Below the pieces are notes generated by a model. The model was not told where the DNA came from and made no database searches. It saw nothing but the letters and a program-made list of their open reading frames with translations. Of a stretch of 64,000 nucleotides of DNA, positions 26,111-33,400 are shown in pieces; the stretch's first letter is position 1; every line of letters begins with the position of its first letter. The stretch is from Limiplasma sp958448555 (GTDB taxonomy: Bacteria > Bacillota > Clostridia > Christensenellales > Aristaeellaceae). Where the stretch lies: NCBI GenBank assembly GCA_958448555.1, contig CAUDEL010000002.1:1-64000 (forward strand), written 5' to 3'. Position numbers and translations under genes: made by a program.

Positions 26111-26737
26111 ATGAACGCAACCGATCTGCGCGCTCTGCTGGCCAGGTGGGCCGGCGTGATGGCCGACAAGCGCGACTGGCTGATCGAGCTGGACAGCGTT
26201 GTGGGCGACAGCGACCTGGGGCTTACCATGAGCGACGGCTTCCGCGCCGCCGCAGACGCCGCGGCTGCCAGCGACCTTGCGGACGTGGGCAAATTGTGTT
26301 ATCAGGCGGGCAAGGCCATGGCCACCGCCGTGCCCTCCACGATGGGGACGCTCATGGCCAGCGGACTGATGAACGCGGGCAAGGTCCTCAAGGGCATGGA
26401 GCAGCTGACCCCCGCGCAGGAGGCGCAGCTGTTTGAGGCGTATCTGGAGGGTGTGAAAAACCGCGGCAAGGCCGAGCTTGGGGACAAGACGTTCCTGGAC
26501 GGCCTCGCGCCCGCCGTGGAGGTGCTTACGCAGGCGGCGCAGGCCGGCCCCATCGGGGCCGAGGCGGCGCAGGCGGCGGCGGACGCGGCGTGGCAGGCGT
26601 TTGAAAACACGCGCGGCATGCTGGCCAGGCACGGCCGCATGGCCATCCGGGGCGAGGCCTCGCGCGAGCTGCTGGACCCCGGCGCGGCGGTGGCGGCTTT
26701 GCTGATGAAGGGCTACGCCCAATTTAAAGCGGACTGA
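26111..26737 (+). CDS. dhaL: Dihydroxyacetone kinase subunit DhaL-like
   Basis: A 208-residue DAK2-domain nucleotide-binding subunit, all-helical. The Mg-ADP aspartates are present as Asp28, Asp33 and Asp35 (LDSVVGDSD), and GDKTFLDGLAPAVE matches the conserved DKTMLDAL..A motif. The usual GGxSGPL loop reads VPSTMGTL here, a clear deviation at the nucleotide-binding cap. Two ATGs are possible; the one at 26111 has proper spacing to AAGGAGG, while 26105 is too close. It may act with DhaK on dihydroxyacetone or a related ketose. Confidence 0.85.
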   Translation: MNATDLRALLARWAGVMADKRDWLIELDSVVGDSDLGLTMSDGFRAAADAAAASDLADVGKLCYQAGKAMATAVPSTMGTLMASGLMNAGKVLKGMEQLTPAQEAQLFEAYLEGVKNRGKAELGDKTFLDGLAPAVEVLTQAAQAGPIGAEAAQAAADAAWQAFENTRGMLARHGRMAIRGEASRELLDPGAAVAALLMKGYAQFKAD

Positions 26738-26742
26738 GAGTG

Positions 26743-27756
26743 ATGGGCATGACCATCCGGGAAATCGCGGCCATCGCGGGCGTCTCGCCCGCGGCGGTCT
26801 CGCTGGTCATCAACAACAAAAAGGGCGTGAGCGAGGAGACGCGCCGCCGCGTGCTCAGCGTGGTGGAGGAATGTGGCTACCTGCCCGCGCTTCAGAAAAA
26901 AAAGGTGGAGCGGTTTCGCCTGATGGTGCTCAAGTTCCGCGCGCACGGCATTGCGCTGGAGGAGAATCAGGGCTTCATCGCCTCCATCATCGACCGCATC
27001 GAAAGCGAGTGCAGGCGCTTTGCCTTCGACTTGGTCATGTGCAACTGCGAGGCCAAAACGGCGGAGAACACCATCCGCGAGCTCATGCAAAACCCGCCTG
27101 ACGGCGTCATTGTGATCGGCACGGAGCTGCGTGAGCCCGATTATCCGCTGCTCAGGCTCTTCACCGTCCCCGTGGTGGTTTTGGACAACAACATCATTCT
27201 GGACAACATCGACAGCGTGGTCATGGCCAACCGCACCCTCATGGCCAATGTGGTGCGCTATCTCTACGACCTGGGGTACCGGGAGATCGGCTATTTCAAG
27301 TTCACCCAGCGCGTCAACAACTGCGACGAGCGTTACGAAGGGTATCTCGCGGAGCTGGAGCGGCTGGGCCTTAGCGCCCCGGAGCCCATTTTGCTCAAGC
27401 CCACGGTGGACGGCGCGTTCGAGGACATGAAAAACCTCATCAAAAGCGGCGCCTATGTGCCGCACGGAGCCGTGGTGGCGGACAACGACACCGTGGCCAT
27501 CGGCGCCGTCAAGGCCATCCGCGAGGCGGGATACAGCATCCCCGAGGACCTCTCCATCGTGGGCTTTGACGATATCCCCTTCAGCGCTGTCACCATGCCG
27601 GCGCTGACCACCATGCGCATCTCGCGCTCGGCCATGGGCATGCTCGCCGTGGACATGATCCGCAAGCGCATCAAATATCCGGACTGGCCGGGCATGCACA
27701 TGCTCATCGGCGGCAAGCTGATCGTGCGCAACAGCACGCGGCCAAGAAACGGCTAA
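26743..27756 (+). CDS. LacI-family transcriptional regulator
   Basis: A 337-residue repressor with an N-terminal HTH (MTIREIAAIAGVSPAAVSLVINN) and hinge, then a periplasmic-binding-protein-like effector domain (VVADNDTVAIGAVKAIREAGY, SIVGFDDIPFSAVTMPALTT). It sits inside the operon, six bases after dhaL, and most likely controls the BMC operon and the divergent importer through the boxes near 13739-13788. Typical effectors are sugars or sugar phosphates. The start could also be GTG 26740 or ATG 26749; no strong RBS decides, so translational coupling to dhaL is likely. Confidence 0.9.
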   Translation: MGMTIREIAAIAGVSPAAVSLVINNKKGVSEETRRRVLSVVEECGYLPALQKKKVERFRLMVLKFRAHGIALEENQGFIASIIDRIESECRRFAFDLVMCNCEAKTAENTIRELMQNPPDGVIVIGTELREPDYPLLRLFTVPVVVLDNNIILDNIDSVVMANRTLMANVVRYLYDLGYREIGYFKFTQRVNNCDERYEGYLAELERLGLSAPEPILLKPTVDGAFEDMKNLIKSGAYVPHGAVVADNDTVAIGAVKAIREAGYSIPEDLSIVGFDDIPFSAVTMPALTTMRISRSAMGMLAVDMIRKRIKYPDWPGMHMLIGGKLIVRNSTRPRNG

Positions 27757-27767
27757 AGGAGGCATCT

Positions 27768-28091
27768 ATGCTGGTCGGGCGGGTTACGGGCAATGTGGTA
27801 AGCACCAACAAGGTCGATTCGCTGCGCGGGGCCAAGCTCCTGATCGTACAGCCCGTGGCGCTGGACACGCTGGAGATGAAGGACGACTATGTGGTCTGCG
27901 TGGACGACGTGGGCGCGGGCGAGGGCGATCTGGTGTTCTGCGCCTACGGCAGCTCCGCCCGTCAGTCGGACACGTCCAGCAAGGTCGCTTCGGATTACAC
28001 CATCTACGGCATCGTGGATTCCATCAACATGCGCGGCACGCGCACCTACGACAAGGCGAAGGAGGCGGAGGCATGCAGCTGGCAAAAGTGA
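27768..28091 (+). CDS. BMC-P pentameric vertex protein 1 (EutN/CcmL)
   Basis: A 107-residue EutN/CcmL-family protein that caps the vertices of the shell. The family start (VGRVTGNVVSTNKVDSLRGAKLLIV), DDVGAGEGDLVFCAYGSSAR and the final YGIVDSI strand are present. It is first of four tandem paralogues and overlaps the second by 19 bases. RBS: AAAGGAGG. Confidence 0.92.
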   Translation: MLVGRVTGNVVSTNKVDSLRGAKLLIVQPVALDTLEMKDDYVVCVDDVGAGEGDLVFCAYGSSARQSDTSSKVASDYTIYGIVDSINMRGTRTYDKAKEAEACSWQK

Positions 28092-28375
28092 TCGGCAGCA
28101 TGGTCAGCACCCGCAAGTCAGACCGGCTGCATGGGCTCAAGCTTCTGGTGGCCGTGCCCATCGACATGGACACCTTCGAGGAAAAGGGCGCGCCCTTCAT
28201 CACCGTGGACACCGTGGGCGCGGGCGAGGGCGAGATCGTGATGTGGGCGGGCGGCAGCTCGTCGCGCCAGACCGATCTGACAACCAACAAGCCCGTGGAC
28301 AGCTCCATCGTGGGCATCGTGGACTTCGTGGACATTCTGGGCAAGCGCGTCTACGACAAGGGGAACGCCTCATGA
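28073..28375 (+). CDS. BMC-P pentameric vertex protein 2 (EutN/CcmL)
   Basis: A 100-residue vertex protein (AKVIGSMVSTRKSDRLHGLKLL, DTVGAGEGEIVMWAGGSSSRQ, VGIVDFVDILG). It is closest in pattern to copy 1. Its GGAGG RBS lies inside the end of copy 1, and its stop overlaps the start of copy 3 (ATGA), so all are cotranslated. Confidence 0.92.
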   Translation: MQLAKVIGSMVSTRKSDRLHGLKLLVAVPIDMDTFEEKGAPFITVDTVGAGEGEIVMWAGGSSSRQTDLTTNKPVDSSIVGIVDFVDILGKRVYDKGNAS

Positions 28376-28662
28376 AGATCGCGCGCGTGACGGGGACGGT
28401 GGTTTCCACCGTCAAATACGAGAAATACCGCGGCTACAAGCTGCTCAAGGTGCGCCACCTGACCCTGGAGGGCGAGCTGACCGGCGAGGAGCTCATCGCC
28501 CTGGACGCGGCGGACGCGGGCATCGGCGATATCGTGCTGGTCAACAACGATGGCGGCGCGGCGCAGATGGTCACGGGAGACAAGACGCTCATCGCAAGCG
28601 TCACCATCTGCGGCGTGGTGGACTGCTATACCTGGCAGGGCAAACACGTGGCCTGCCACTAG
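28372..28662 (+). CDS. BMC-P pentameric vertex protein 3 (EutN/CcmL), divergent
   Basis: A 96-residue vertex protein (IARVTGTVVSTVKYEKYRGYKLL, ADAGIGDIVLVNNDGGAAQMV). The usual GSSAR loop is replaced by NNDGGAAQ, and the tail ends in a His/Cys-containing KHVACH. It starts within the stop of copy 2. Confidence 0.9.
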   Translation: MKIARVTGTVVSTVKYEKYRGYKLLKVRHLTLEGELTGEELIALDAADAGIGDIVLVNNDGGAAQMVTGDKTLIASVTICGVVDCYTWQGKHVACH

Positions 28663-28672
28663 GGGGGAGCGC

Positions 28673-28936
28673 ATGAACATCGGCAAGGTCGTGGGCTCCG
28701 TGGTCTGCACGGTCAAAACCCCCACGCTGGAAGGCATTAAGCTCCTGGTGGTCAGGCAGATCGTCAACGGCCAGGAAAAGGGCCTGATTATCGCCTGCGA
28801 CGGCACCCGCCAGGCGGGCATCGGGGATGTGGTCTACATGATCGGCCGCAAGGAAGCCGCGCTCATGCTGGACCTCAAGGACCCGCCACCCAGCGACATC
28901 ACCATCGCCGGGATCATCGACCCGGAAACGCTGTAA
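28673..28936 (+). CDS. BMC-P pentameric vertex protein 4 (EutN/CcmL), divergent
   Basis: An 87-residue vertex protein (IGKVVGSVVCTVKTPTLEGIKLL, CDGTRQAGIGDVVYMIGRKEAA). It is the last gene of the operon, behind GGGGGGAGCGC. With three relatives just upstream it gives a set of four, more than most metabolosome loci have. Confidence 0.9.
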   Translation: MNIGKVVGSVVCTVKTPTLEGIKLLVVRQIVNGQEKGLIIACDGTRQAGIGDVVYMIGRKEAALMLDLKDPPPSDITIAGIIDPETL

Positions 28937-28942
28937 ACAAAA

Positions 28943-28977
28943 GCGGCCCGGCCTCCTTGCGCGGGAGGCCGGGCCGC
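28943..28977. terminator. Bidirectional terminator between BMC operon and convergent SH3/PG-binding gene
   Basis: A perfect 14-bp GC-rich stem (28943-28956 with 28964-28977) and a 7-base loop. The minus-strand side is followed by TTTTGTTTAC, so it works best for the minus-strand gene and may also stop the BMC operon. Confidence 0.75.
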
Positions 28978-28990
28978 GTGTTGCGCTTCG

Positions 28991-30325
28991 TTACCAGGTC
29001 GCCTTGCTGGCGGTGGTCACCGCCGCCTGATGGTCGGGATCGACCTTGTCGCTCTCGTGGGTCCTGCTGTTCTTGAAGTGAATACAGAAATGCCCGTCGA
29101 AGTTGTTGGAGGAAATCGTGGTGGTGCCGTGCGGCATGCCGTTCATGGAGGCCGCGTAGACGTGTCCGTTGTAGAGGATGAGGATGGCGCGCCGGCTCCA
29201 GCTCCACTCGCCGCCATAGATGCTCTTCATGGTGGCGGTGTCCTCGGCGGTGCGGGGCTCGGCGTCCAGATGATTGTAGCCGGACCAGCGCACGACTTCA
29301 AAGGTCTTGCCGGTTTTCACGTCCTTGACGGTGAAACGGGCGTTCTTGGGAATGACGTTGGTCACCTTGTCCTCGAACCAGTCCAGCACCTCGGTTTCGT
29401 AGGTCTTGGAGCCGGAGGAGGAAGAGTCGGACGAGCCCACCGAGCCGAAGATGACGCGGATGGTGGAAGAACCGGCGATGCCGTCCTCCTTCATGTTGCG
29501 TTTCTTCTGGAACTGCTTGACCGCCGCGACGGTGCCCTCGCCGTAGACGCCGTCAATAGCGCCGTCATAGTAGCCCATGCACTCAAGCGCCTGCTGGAGC
29601 TTGACCACGTTAGACCCGCTGTCGCCCTCGCGGCTGGTGCCGGGCGCGGAGCCGATTTCCGAAATGCTGGAAACGGTGGGGTACTTTGAGCCGGACGAGG
29701 AGGACGACCCGGACGAGGCCGAGGCGCCGCTGCCCGGCTCGGGCTGGGTGGTGAGCGAGGTCTTGTTGCAGGAGCCGAAGATGCTCGTCACCGTCGAGGT
29801 ACCAGCGTACCCGTCGGCCTCCAGACCCTCGTCCTTCTGGTACTGGGTGACGGCCTTGGTGGTGCCGTCCCCATAGATGCCGTCGATCTTGCCGTCGTAA
29901 TAGCCAAGAATGTCCAGCGCCTGCTGAAGCTTTTTGACGTCGCTGTTCTCATCCCCGATGCGCATGATGCCGGGCGCTGTGCCCAGCGCCTTGATGCTTG
30001 CCGCTGCCGTTGCGGCGGCCGAGGGAGACTCGCTGACATATTTCTTCATCATATAGCCGGTGAAGTTGCCGTAGCGGACCTTGTACCAGTCGCCCGATTT
30101 GCCAAGAAGCTCGACTTCCTCGCCCTCCGGCACCGTCTGCAATGCCTTGGATTCCTTATCGGCCTCCTTGCGCAGGACCACCTTGGCGTTGGTTACGCCC
30201 GTGCTTTCGGCCGACGCCGCCTGGGGCGCGAGCATGCAGCCCAGCGCCACGGCCAGCGACAGCGCCAGACAAAGCGCGCGCCGCATCCCGTGGCGTACCG
30301 CGTTGCACACGTCATAACGGAGCAT
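28991..30325 (-). CDS. Exported protein with SH3b domain and two peptidoglycan-binding domains
   Basis: A 444-residue secreted protein. The signal peptide (about 1-40, ending AASAES) is followed by a bacterial SH3 domain (about 45-97, GDWYKVRYGNFTGYMMKKY), a PG_binding_1 repeat (about 115-170, DVKKLQQALDILGYYDGKIDG), a Ser-rich linker and a second PG_binding_1 repeat (about 220-285). A C-terminal domain of about 140 residues (WSGYNHLDAEPRTAEDTATM, HGTTTISSNNFDGHFCIHF) occurs in clostridial cell-wall proteins; its His and Cys residues might be catalytic, but I cannot assign a reaction. ATG at 30325 has AAAGGAGG upstream. It has its own strong promoter. Confidence 0.82.
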   Translation of the reverse strand: MLRYDVCNAVRHGMRRALCLALSLAVALGCMLAPQAASAESTGVTNAKVVLRKEADKESKALQTVPEGEEVELLGKSGDWYKVRYGNFTGYMMKKYVSESPSAAATAAASIKALGTAPGIMRIGDENSDVKKLQQALDILGYYDGKIDGIYGDGTTKAVTQYQKDEGLEADGYAGTSTVTSIFGSCNKTSLTTQPEPGSGASASSGSSSSSGSKYPTVSSISEIGSAPGTSREGDSGSNVVKLQQALECMGYYDGAIDGVYGEGTVAAVKQFQKKRNMKEDGIAGSSTIRVIFGSVGSSDSSSSGSKTYETEVLDWFEDKVTNVIPKNARFTVKDVKTGKTFEVVRWSGYNHLDAEPRTAEDTATMKSIYGGEWSWSRRAILILYNGHVYAASMNGMPHGTTTISSNNFDGHFCIHFKNSRTHESDKVDPDHQAAVTTASKATW

Positions 30326-30387
30326 GTCGATCAGTTCCTCCTTTGCAGGTAGGGGTGTCAGCAGACCCCAGATCGGTCTGTATCGCT

Positions 30388-30416
30388 AATATATTACGAA
30401 AATATTAAAATGTCAA
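30388..30416 (-). promoter_or_regulatory. Sigma-A promoter of the SH3/PG-binding gene
   Basis: On the minus strand TTGACA (30416-30411), a 17-base spacer and TATATT (30393-30388), 63 bases before the start codon. Confidence 0.7.
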
Positions 30417-30499
30417 TACAAAACGATGAAGTGTTACAGGCTTTTCGGCTTCCAAAAACCAGTCATTTTGATATCTTTTCAGCAAAATTGGGGAAACTA

Positions 30500-30528
30500 T
30501 TGACGAAAACGGAAATGAAGATTAAACT
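30500..30528 (+). promoter_or_regulatory. Sigma-A promoter of the large unknown gene
   Basis: TTGACG (30500-30505), a 17-base spacer and TAAACT (30523-30528), 75 bases before the start at 30603. The two divergent promoters share the 30326-30602 gap, which holds no gene. Confidence 0.6.
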
Positions 30529-30602
30529 ATCATGGTGTTCATCATTCATTCATATTTTGACCATATCATGGACACACTGATCTACATGTAAGGGGTTAGT
30601 TT

Positions 30603-33062
30603 ATGAAGGAGATCAACGGTACCATCACGCTTGCCTATGTAGAGGAGGACAACAGGCAGCGCGTCATCTTTCGCGTCATACCGCTTTGCACCCGGGAGGG
30701 CAGCGTTTTTCACGGCAGCGCGGAAGACTTTCCCGATGAAGGCAGCCTGCGCATCGTGCCGGACAAGCGGGAACAGAGCACGTTTAAGGAACGGATGCGC
30801 GAGGCCGGCGGCCTGTGCGCCATCCAGCTGGCCAGCGACGGCAAGGAACTCATGAAGGTTCGCCAGAACCGCAACTACGCCCCTGAGGAGGGGGAGAAGA
30901 ACCAGTTTGCCATCTATTCGGATGTGATTTGCGAGCTGACGGAGGACGGGTGCTTCGAGGTGGTGGAGCCGGGCACGGACGCATCGTCGGCGCTTACGGC
31001 CAAGGTCCTTTTGCACAAGGACAAGATGCTGTATGGCCCCGTGGAAAAACAGCAGGCGCAGCAGGCGGCAGTGGAGGAGCTCAAGCCCTTCGGAAATGAC
31101 CGCTTTTTGTTGCATACAATCGAAACCCCTTCCCTGGGCCGTCACGTCATCTACTGGGACCCGGAGGCGACGCTGAACTGGCGTCAGCGCCGCAACAGCC
31201 TGCGCCGCAAGGAGCGCGCCAACGCTCAGGAGGAGGAAAAGCCCAAGAAGGCAAAGGAGAAGCAGCCCAAGGAAAAGGCGGAGGCCCTCAAGGAAAAGCC
31301 CGATGCACCCAAGGAAAAGGCGGAGGCTCCCAAAGAAAAAGCTGAGGCGCCCGCCAAGGCGGACAAGCCGCCCAAGCAGGACCCCCATACCCGAAGGGTG
31401 GAGCGCGCCGCGGAAATCGCGCGTCAGGAGGAGGAGCGCAAGGCCCGGGAGGCACAGGCCGCGGAGCGCAAGGAGACGGAGGCGGCCGTGCAGGCGCAAG
31501 CCGAGGAGGCGTTGCCCATCGGCGCCAGGTTGGACATCCTGGACGCCGAGCTGCCTTTTGAACAGCAGATTTCGCGTCTGGCCCAGCCGCTGAGCGAGGG
31601 CGCCAACCGGCTGACCAGCGATGCGCCGGCCCCCGAGGAGGAAGAGCCCCAGAGCGTGGCCCGCTTCTCCGGCACCCCGCTTTCCAAAATGGCGGGGAAG
31701 ATCACGCGCAGCAAGAGCCGCCCGGAGAGCATGCACCATGTGGTGGAGCGGCAGATGCGCGGCCAGCGCGACGAGATCATGGGCGAGGAGCTGGGCAGCG
31801 GCACCTATGGGCTGGTGGAAAACCCCATTGAAAATCTGCGGACCTGCATGGAGTATGTCTGGCAGAACGCCGACATGCGGCAGCAGGCCATGGACATGCT
31901 TTTGGAGAACGAGGCGTTTACCGCCGATGTGGCTGCCGCGCTGCGCAGGGGCGGGATGAACCTGCATGCCGCGGCCGCGGCGCAGGAACAGCTCGCCGAA
32001 ATCGAGGCCGACCGCCTGAGCCTGCTGATGCAGCTGGAGGCGGCCAAGGAGAACGAAAAGAAATTCCGCGAGGAGGCGCTCGCCGCCCTCACGCAGAAGC
32101 GGCGCGACGAGGCCGAGCGGCTTAAACGCGAGATTGAAAAACTCACGGGCGAGCGCGAGGCGCTTCTGGAGCAGTCCCGCGTGCTCAGCAGCGAAAACGC
32201 GGCCCGCATCACCGATTTTATCGCCGGGCAGATGAACTGCCTCAGCGGCGCGGGCGAACAGCGCGTTCTGCTTTCACCCGTGATGGGCCGCGCGTATTCC
32301 CAGAAGGAGCTGGCCGAGCAGCTCCGCGTGCATATGAACGACAGCGGCTTCAGCATCAGCGACGACGAGGCGGTAAGCCTTCTGATAAGCTTTTCGCTCT
32401 ATGACGCGCTGTGCTTCCGCGCCCGCACGCTGACCGACGCGCAGCTCTTCGCCCAGACGCTTTTGGAGAGCTTCGGCCTAAAGAGCGTTTCGGCCACCGT
32501 CTGGCCCGGCGCGTACGTGGAAATGATAAGCCTGCTGCCCGAGGACGCGCACCGCACGCCCACCGTGACCGTTCAGCCGCTGGGAACGGAGACGATGACG
32601 GTCTTTGGCCACAAGACGCTGTTTTTGGCTGACGAGAGCGTCATGCCCGGTGAGGCGGACCGGCTTTTGCCCTATCCTGTCATCAATGTGCCCGCGATGC
32701 TCAAGCGCGGCTTTGGGCGGGCTGCGGAATGGAAGCCCGTGGCGCCGGCGTCCCTGGAATCCTTCGCCGCCATCCGCGCGGATTCGCATCCCATGCTCAG
32801 CGAGGCGGAAAAGTGGTTTTCCGACCTCAAGCGCGTGCTTTCGCAGGCCGAGCTCGTGCTCCCCGACGCCATGGCGGCCGGCATGCGCCGCTTCATCGAG
32901 GTCGCTTCGCGCAAGGTCCGCGGCGGCTTCCTCGCTGCCGCCGACATGGCGGCCAGCAACTGGGTGGCTCCGCTGGTCATGTTCAGCGGATGCGACGCCG
33001 CAAAGGTTGCCGACGCGCTGGCGGGCCTGCCCAGAACCCTGGACTTGCTTGGCATCCGTTGA
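30603..33062 (+). CDS. Large cytoplasmic protein of unknown function with Lys/Glu-rich coiled-coil centre
   Basis: An 819-residue protein that I do not recognise. Residues 1-200 form a globular region (INGTITLAYVEEDNRQRV start). Residues about 205-310 are highly charged low-complexity repeats of KEKAEAPKEKAEAP type. About 455-530 is a coiled coil (QLAEIEADRLSLLMQLEAAKE and on). The C-terminal 290 residues are globular again. There is no signal peptide, membrane segment, Walker motif or obvious catalytic motif. It could be a scaffold or regulatory protein. It has its own promoter and is followed by a small FakA-like domain gene 28 bases later. The frame is unbroken. Confidence 0.6.
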   Translation: MKEINGTITLAYVEEDNRQRVIFRVIPLCTREGSVFHGSAEDFPDEGSLRIVPDKREQSTFKERMREAGGLCAIQLASDGKELMKVRQNRNYAPEEGEKNQFAIYSDVICELTEDGCFEVVEPGTDASSALTAKVLLHKDKMLYGPVEKQQAQQAAVEELKPFGNDRFLLHTIETPSLGRHVIYWDPEATLNWRQRRNSLRRKERANAQEEEKPKKAKEKQPKEKAEALKEKPDAPKEKAEAPKEKAEAPAKADKPPKQDPHTRRVERAAEIARQEEERKAREAQAAERKETEAAVQAQAEEALPIGARLDILDAELPFEQQISRLAQPLSEGANRLTSDAPAPEEEEPQSVARFSGTPLSKMAGKITRSKSRPESMHHVVERQMRGQRDEIMGEELGSGTYGLVENPIENLRTCMEYVWQNADMRQQAMDMLLENEAFTADVAAALRRGGMNLHAAAAAQEQLAEIEADRLSLLMQLEAAKENEKKFREEALAALTQKRRDEAERLKREIEKLTGEREALLEQSRVLSSENAARITDFIAGQMNCLSGAGEQRVLLSPVMGRAYSQKELAEQLRVHMNDSGFSISDDEAVSLLISFSLYDALCFRARTLTDAQLFAQTLLESFGLKSVSATVWPGAYVEMISLLPEDAHRTPTVTVQPLGTETMTVFGHKTLFLADESVMPGEADRLLPYPVINVPAMLKRGFGRAAEWKPVAPASLESFAAIRADSHPMLSEAEKWFSDLKRVLSQAELVLPDAMAAGMRRFIEVASRKVRGGFLAAADMAASNWVAPLVMFSGCDAAKVADALAGLPRTLDLLGIR

Positions 33063-33090
33063 GAAAACCTGCGCAAAGGAGGTAGGCCCC

Positions 33091-33342
33091 GTGCTGGAAT
33101 TCAAATTCGATACCCAGCTGCTCATCGAAGGAACAGGTCTTGACGAGGACCGCATCAACGACTACATCACCAACAACATCAGGGGCGATTGCCTGCTGGC
33201 GGTGGGCGACGACGAGCTGATTAAGATCCACTATCATACCAATGAACCCTGGCAGGTGCTGGAATACTGCGCCTCGCTGGGCGACATCCATGATATCGTG
33301 GTGGAAAACATGGAGCGCCAGTCCGCCGGCCTGGACGGCTGA
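33091..33342 (+). CDS. Stand-alone FakA/YloV middle-domain-like small protein
   Basis: An 83-residue protein that matches the middle domain of the fatty-acid kinase FakA (YloV), the part between the DhaL-like and C-terminal domains: GDCLLAVGDDELIKIHYHTNEPWQVLEYCASLGDI is the recognisable stretch (about 31-66). The zinc-binding HxH pair (HYH) is kept, but the zinc cysteine expected near the start (YCTE) is Asp here (FDTQ). The kinase part is missing. The GTG start has a perfect AAAGGAGG. It is likely cotranscribed with the preceding unknown gene. Function unknown. Confidence 0.7.
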   Translation: MLEFKFDTQLLIEGTGLDEDRINDYITNNIRGDCLLAVGDDELIKIHYHTNEPWQVLEYCASLGDIHDIVVENMERQSAGLDG

Positions 33343-33353
33343 ACGCAAAGAAA

Positions 33354-33396
33354 GGGCGCCCGGAGCGTAGATGGTACGCTCCGGGCGCCCTCTTTC
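33354..33396 (+). terminator. Strong rho-independent terminator
   Basis: A perfect 16-bp stem (33354-33369 with 33375-33390) and a GATGG loop, followed by TCTTTCTTTTT. It sits between convergent genes. Confidence 0.85.
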
Positions 33397-33400
33397 TTTT

